Source: Dyadobacter fanqingshengii (GTDB taxonomy: Bacteria; Bacteroidota; Bacteroidia; Cytophagales; Spirosomataceae). From it: a stretch of DNA of 64,000 nucleotides. Where the stretch lies: positions 6,187,632 through 6,251,631 of the forward strand of contig NZ_CP098806.1 of assembly GCF_023822005.2 (NCBI RefSeq). Reading direction: 5' to 3'. Positions 60,324 through 64,000 of the stretch are shown one piece after another; the stretch's first letter is position 1; every line of letters begins with the position of its first letter. The translations under genes and the position numbers were made by a program. The notes under the pieces are model-generated. The model was given only the letters and a program-made list of their open reading frames with translations. It did not search any database and was not told where the DNA came from.

Positions 60324-62465
60324 CTAGGGCTGCATGAGTTCCTTCAAAATCTTCTGGGCAGCAATGGAAATAATGGTTCCCGGGCCAAAAATGCCTTTTA
60401 CGCCTGCATCATAAAGAAATTGGTAATCCTGGGCAGGAATTACACCGCCCGCAATCACCATAATATCGGCACGACCGATATTTTTCAATTCTGATATGAG
60501 TTCGGGGATGAGCGTTTTATGGCCAGCCGCAAGGCTGGACGCGCCGATAACGTGCACATCATTCTCGGCGGCTTGCCTCGCCACTTCTTGTGGTGTTTGG
60601 AAAAGGGGGCCAATGTCAACGTCAAAGCCGAGGTCTGCAAAACTTGTAGCAATTACTTTTGCCCCGCGATCATGCCCGTCCTGACCCATTTTGGCGACTA
60701 ATATTCTCGCCCTTCTGCCTTCCATTTCGGCAAACTGGTCCGACAACTCCAATGCTGTACGAAAATTTTCGTCATCAGAAGCCTCTGCCTGATAAACTCC
60801 TGAAACAGAACGAATGGTAGATTTATAACGTCCGAATTCTTTTTCCATCGCATCCGAAATTTCTCCTAATGTAGCCCTTTTACGTGCTGCTTCAATGGCC
60901 AATGCCAGCAAATTGACTGACATATCCTTTCCTCCTTTTTGCTTGCAGGCGGCAGTAATGTTGTTCAGCGCATTTGCCACAGCACCGGAATCGCGTTCCT
61001 TTTTGATTTTTTCCAGAGATGCAATCTGCGATAAGCGAACTGCCTGATTATCAATTTGGAGAATGTCAAATGTGTCTTTGCTTCCTGTTTTAAACTTATT
61101 GATCCCTACAATGATATCTTTGCCCGAATCGATACGCGCCTGCTTTTTCGCGGCAGCTTCTTCAATGCGCATTTTCGGAAGTCCGGTTTCAATGGCTTTC
61201 GTCATGCCGCCGAGCTTTTCCACTTCCTCAATCAGTTGCCAGGCTTTTTCCGTGAGTTCTTTTGTCAAATATTCCACATAATAGGAACCGCCCCAAGGAT
61301 CCACTGCCTTGCAAAGATCCGTCTCATATTGAATGAAAAGCTGCGTATTTCGGGCAATGCGGGCAGAAAAATCGGTTGGTAGTGCCATGGCCTCGTCCAG
61401 GGAGTTGGTATGCAGCGATTGCGTGTGCCCCATGACCGCAGCCATGGCTTCAATGGTCGTCCGGGCTACATTGTTATAGGGATCCTGTTCTGTGAGGCTG
61501 TAACCACTCGTTTGGCAATGTGTCCTTAATGCTAATGATTTCTCGTTCTCAGGATTGAATTGATTTACAATCTTAGCCCAAAGGAGCCTTCCGGCGCGCA
61601 TTTTGGCTATTTCCATAAAATGATTCATCCCGATGCCCCAGAAAAAAGAAAGCCTCGGCGCAAAATCATCAATCCTGATGCCCGCTTCCAAGCCCGTACG
61701 AATGTATTCCAGACCGTCTGCGAGCGTATATGCAAGCTCAATGTGCGCCGGTGCGCCCGCCTCATGCATGTGATAACCGCTGATGCTGATGGAGTTGAAC
61801 TTGGGCATGAATTGCGAAGTATATGCAAAAATATCGCCCACAATGCGCATGGAAGCGGCAGGCGGGTATATATAAGTGTTCCGCACCATAAATTCCTTCA
61901 AAATGTCATTCTGTATAGTCCCGGACAGCATTTCGGGCGATACGCCCTGCTCCTGAGCGGCTACGATAAAAAATGCCATAATCGGAATCACCGCACCATT
62001 CATGGTCATGGACACGGACATTTGATCCAGAGGGATCTGATCGAAAAGCATCTTCATATCCTCCACAGAATCAATTGCCACACCAGCTTTGCCCACGTCG
62101 CCCGTGACACGCGGGTGATCGGAATCATATCCGCGATGCGTGGCCAGGTCGAATGCAACGGAAAGCCCTTTCTGACCCGCAGCGAGGTTTCTTTTGTAAA
62201 AGGCGTTGGAATCAGCGGCGGTCGAAAAACCCGCATATTGGCGAATGGTCCACGGGCGTTCCAGATACATGCTGGCATAGGGACCACGTACGAAAGGCGG
62301 ATTCCCGGCACCAAATGCCAGATGTTCAGCTCCTACGAGATCATTTTCACTGTAAAAACCCTTCAACCTGATCCCCTCCGAAGTGAGCACAACCCTGCTG
62401 GTTTGTTCTTGTTGTGAAGAACTATCTGTCTGTATGGGCTTAATGTGCTTGAAATCCGGTTTCAT
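60324..62465 (-). CDS. scpA: Methylmalonyl-CoA mutase, large (catalytic) subunit
   Basis: Adenosylcobalamin enzyme that interconverts succinyl-CoA and (R)-methylmalonyl-CoA. The 713-residue protein has the substrate TIM barrel ([40 protein letters not shown]). The C-terminal B12 domain carries the base-off motif DGHDRGAKV (DxHxxG, near residue 610). The frame is open from 62501, but the ATG at 62465 fits and overlaps the small-subunit stop by four bases (ATGA). The chaperone gene (meaB/argK) is not in the window. Confidence 0.95.
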   Translation of the reverse strand: MKPDFKHIKPIQTDSSSQQEQTSRVVLTSEGIRLKGFYSENDLVGAEHLAFGAGNPPFVRGPYASMYLERPWTIRQYAGFSTAADSNAFYKRNLAAGQKGLSVAFDLATHRGYDSDHPRVTGDVGKAGVAIDSVEDMKMLFDQIPLDQMSVSMTMNGAVIPIMAFFIVAAQEQGVSPEMLSGTIQNDILKEFMVRNTYIYPPAASMRIVGDIFAYTSQFMPKFNSISISGYHMHEAGAPAHIELAYTLADGLEYIRTGLEAGIRIDDFAPRLSFFWGIGMNHFMEIAKMRAGRLLWAKIVNQFNPENEKSLALRTHCQTSGYSLTEQDPYNNVARTTIEAMAAVMGHTQSLHTNSLDEAMALPTDFSARIARNTQLFIQYETDLCKAVDPWGGSYYVEYLTKELTEKAWQLIEEVEKLGGMTKAIETGLPKMRIEEAAAKKQARIDSGKDIIVGINKFKTGSKDTFDILQIDNQAVRLSQIASLEKIKKERDSGAVANALNNITAACKQKGGKDMSVNLLALAIEAARKRATLGEISDAMEKEFGRYKSTIRSVSGVYQAEASDDENFRTALELSDQFAEMEGRRARILVAKMGQDGHDRGAKVIATSFADLGFDVDIGPLFQTPQEVARQAAENDVHVIGASSLAAGHKTLIPELISELKNIGRADIMVIAGGVIPAQDYQFLYDAGVKGIFGPGTIISIAAQKILKELMQP

Positions 62466-63850
62466 GGCTTTATTGCTGTTAATGCTGACGCCCGGAAGCA
62501 TTTCGGCAGGTTTTGATCCATCAGTAAATGCGGATTGCTATTATCATTGTTATCCTTCAAATAAATCGGGTCAGCATCCTCGATAAACTTATTGACGCCG
62601 ATCATAACCTTGCCTTCACCGAGGTCTTTCACTTTTTGCGCAAGCGAGACATTTAATTGATTTTGAATAAACCCCGATTCAAAACATTTGACAAAACCTC
62701 CTTTGTCTTCCATTTCCAAAAACAACTCCCAGGCTTTATCCGCCATTTCGAGGGACATTTTTTCAAGCATATAAGAGCCCGCAGCCGGATCTGCAACGTA
62801 GGCCAATGCGCTTTCATGAACCAGAATGGAAGACACATTGCGCGCAATGCGTTCAGAAAAATCAGCTGGTTCCTGAAATGGATGGTCATAGGGGGTTACG
62901 GTTAGCACATTACAACCGCCCATCACCGCGCTCATTGCTTCGGAAGACGCGCGGATCATATTCGTATAAGGCGCCGCATCAGCATTGTAAAATGAAGAGG
63001 TCTGCGCTTGTATAAATGGCGTGCAAAGTGCCCGGGGCAATTGATAGGCGTCCGAAATTTTGCTTAATAAAAAGCGAAATGCCCTCAATTTTGCGATTTC
63101 CGAGAGAAATTCCGGGCCAATCGAAAATGAAAACAGTGCCCGGTTAAGGGCAATCAGCGGAGAAACGCCTTTATCCGTCAGCAAATCAATATAATTAACA
63201 ACCTCCGAGAGCACCATTGCTAATTCCTGAACAGGATTTGCACCATTGTTATGAAACAGGCGGCCATCCACCATGTAAGCACGAAACTCGCGCATATTGC
63301 GCGTTTCATCCAATAAGGCAACTATTGCGCGAAGGTTATCTTCAAAGAACTTTCCAGTGCGCATCCATTTGGCAATCGGGTCGGATGCGATGCCGCCTTT
63401 GAGATAGTAACCTGCATTTTTGGATATTTCCTTGAAAACATCCACAGCATTTTCATCCGTTTGAAAATAAACAGCAGTATCGCTTAACCGGATTCCGTGC
63501 AGCAATTTTGGAAATTCGCAGTGAGCGATATTGACATTTGCAAGGTCCAGCATGATCGCATCAGCGCCGTACTCCAATGCATGCCTCATAGCAACATTCG
63601 CCTTGCGCGGTTCTGAGAATTTGACCACAGGAACGTTTTGCCAGCCCGGTATTTTTTTCTGACATGCCTGCATCGCGGCCATCCTTTCAGGCTCGATTTT
63701 CGAATGCGTCAGATAGGGATCTAAATGCAAATCGGCCCCAATTGTCCAGTCAGATAATGTTTTGAGCCTTCCTTTCAATTCTTTTTCAGCCTGTTGTTCC
63801 CAGGCATCTTTACCGGAAGGGCTAAAATCTGAAAATAAACGGGTGGTCAT
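62462..63850 (-). CDS. mutA: Methylmalonyl-CoA mutase, small subunit
   Basis: A 462-residue non-catalytic partner of the mutase. It has the TIM-barrel fold of the large subunit ([20 protein letters not shown], the [10 protein letters not shown] segment) but no DxHxxG B12 domain, as expected for this subunit. The frame is open up to 63895, but the ATG at 63850 ([17 protein letters not shown]) is used, and a TAnnTTTG box lies 43 bases upstream. The stop overlaps the large-subunit start (ATGA), so the two are translationally coupled. Confidence 0.92.
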   Translation of the reverse strand: MTTRLFSDFSPSGKDAWEQQAEKELKGRLKTLSDWTIGADLHLDPYLTHSKIEPERMAAMQACQKKIPGWQNVPVVKFSEPRKANVAMRHALEYGADAIMLDLANVNIAHCEFPKLLHGIRLSDTAVYFQTDENAVDVFKEISKNAGYYLKGGIASDPIAKWMRTGKFFEDNLRAIVALLDETRNMREFRAYMVDGRLFHNNGANPVQELAMVLSEVVNYIDLLTDKGVSPLIALNRALFSFSIGPEFLSEIAKLRAFRFLLSKISDAYQLPRALCTPFIQAQTSSFYNADAAPYTNMIRASSEAMSAVMGGCNVLTVTPYDHPFQEPADFSERIARNVSSILVHESALAYVADPAAGSYMLEKMSLEMADKAWELFLEMEDKGGFVKCFESGFIQNQLNVSLAQKVKDLGEGKVMIGVNKFIEDADPIYLKDNNDNSNPHLLMDQNLPKCFRASALTAIKP

Positions 63851-63892
63851 TTGGAAGCTGATAAGGTGGAAGTGAGCGTTTTTGCCGGTAAA

Positions 63893-63900
63893 CAAAGCTA
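63893..63900 (-). promoter_or_regulatory. -7 box (TAGCTTTG) before the methylmalonyl-CoA mutase genes
   Basis: Read leftward this is TAGCTTTG, an exact TAnnTTTG match, 42 bases before the mutA start codon. The rest of the 150 bases to the window end shows no gene. Confidence 0.5.
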
Positions 63901-64000
63901 CAAATTTGAAGTTACTTTTTCAGTTGTTGGCACAAAGCACCCTTGTCGAAGATATAACACATTAATTAAATCGATTTATTTTGTGGGTTTGCAGATGGCC

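Noticed and set aside
61560..62417. 285-codon open frame on the plus strand
   Set aside because: It lies wholly antisense to the methylmalonyl-CoA mutase large subunit, whose motifs are intact, and its translation resembles no protein family. It is a shadow frame.

Overview
The window is a continuous piece of a Bacteroidota chromosome, most likely Cytophagales and close to Dyadobacter/Spirosoma. The evidence is a PorP/SprF-type protein of the type IX secretion/gliding system, SusC/TonB-style outer-membrane proteins with CarboxypepD-reg domains, -7 boxes of the TAnnTTTG type, weak or absent Shine-Dalgarno sequences, and DarA/DarB genes of the flexirubin/dialkylresorcinol type. The genus is an inference. 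I see no tRNA, rRNA, CRISPR array, insertion sequence or prophage. No stretch over 300 bases lacks a gene; the longest gaps (about 200-275 bases) lie before the YcxB-like gene (27569), before osmC (29697), between the TonB receptor and the coiled-coil lipoprotein (33378-33620) and before sufC.

Region 1 to about 31 kb is mostly housekeeping: truncated cmk, an FAD oxidoreductase, a propeller/beta-barrel envelope protein, a PorP/SprF protein, the 2-oxoglutarate dehydrogenase pair sucA-sucB, a MazG-like pyrophosphohydrolase, dtd, a small unknown pair (146 aa + 62 aa), L-serine dehydratase, mgtE and rsmA, a large hybrid histidine kinase with Hpt domain, a large CarboxypepD/outer-membrane barrel protein, a LysM protein, purK-purE, a BatA-type membrane protein, a YcxB-like protein, a DUF1684 lipoprotein-like protein, a collagen-motif lipoprotein and an OsmC protein.

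Region 31-43 kb: a TonB-dependent receptor overlapping hemW by one base, a coiled-coil lipoprotein, a pair of amidinotransferase-fold enzymes (CtlX-like and arginine deiminase-like), and a SUF iron-sulfur operon (sufC-sufD-sufS-DUF5618-sufE-DUF59-brxA) that has no sufB and carries a terminator-like hairpin between sufD and sufS. A VWA protein and a PIG-L deacetylase follow.

Region 45.7-60.3 kb is the accessory highlight. It is a compact biosynthetic cluster: a phosphopantetheinyl transferase read leftward, and read rightward a membrane-anchored C45 Ntn acyltransferase, a phenylacetate-CoA-ligase-like adenylating enzyme, two secreted proteins of unknown function, a YdcF-like protein, an O-methyltransferase-like protein, a small secreted protein, DarA (flavodoxin-like aromatase), DarB (KAS III-like ketosynthase/cyclase), a 132-aa unknown protein, a BtrH/DUF4872 acyltransferase-like protein, a two-gene ABC exporter, an acyl carrier protein and a FabF-like ketosynthase. 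It has the dialkylresorcinol core but none of the ketoreductase, dehydratase or ammonia-lyase genes of a full flexirubin/aryl polyene locus, so the product cannot be assigned. The window closes with the leftward methylmalonyl-CoA mutase genes (small then large subunit, ATGA overlap).
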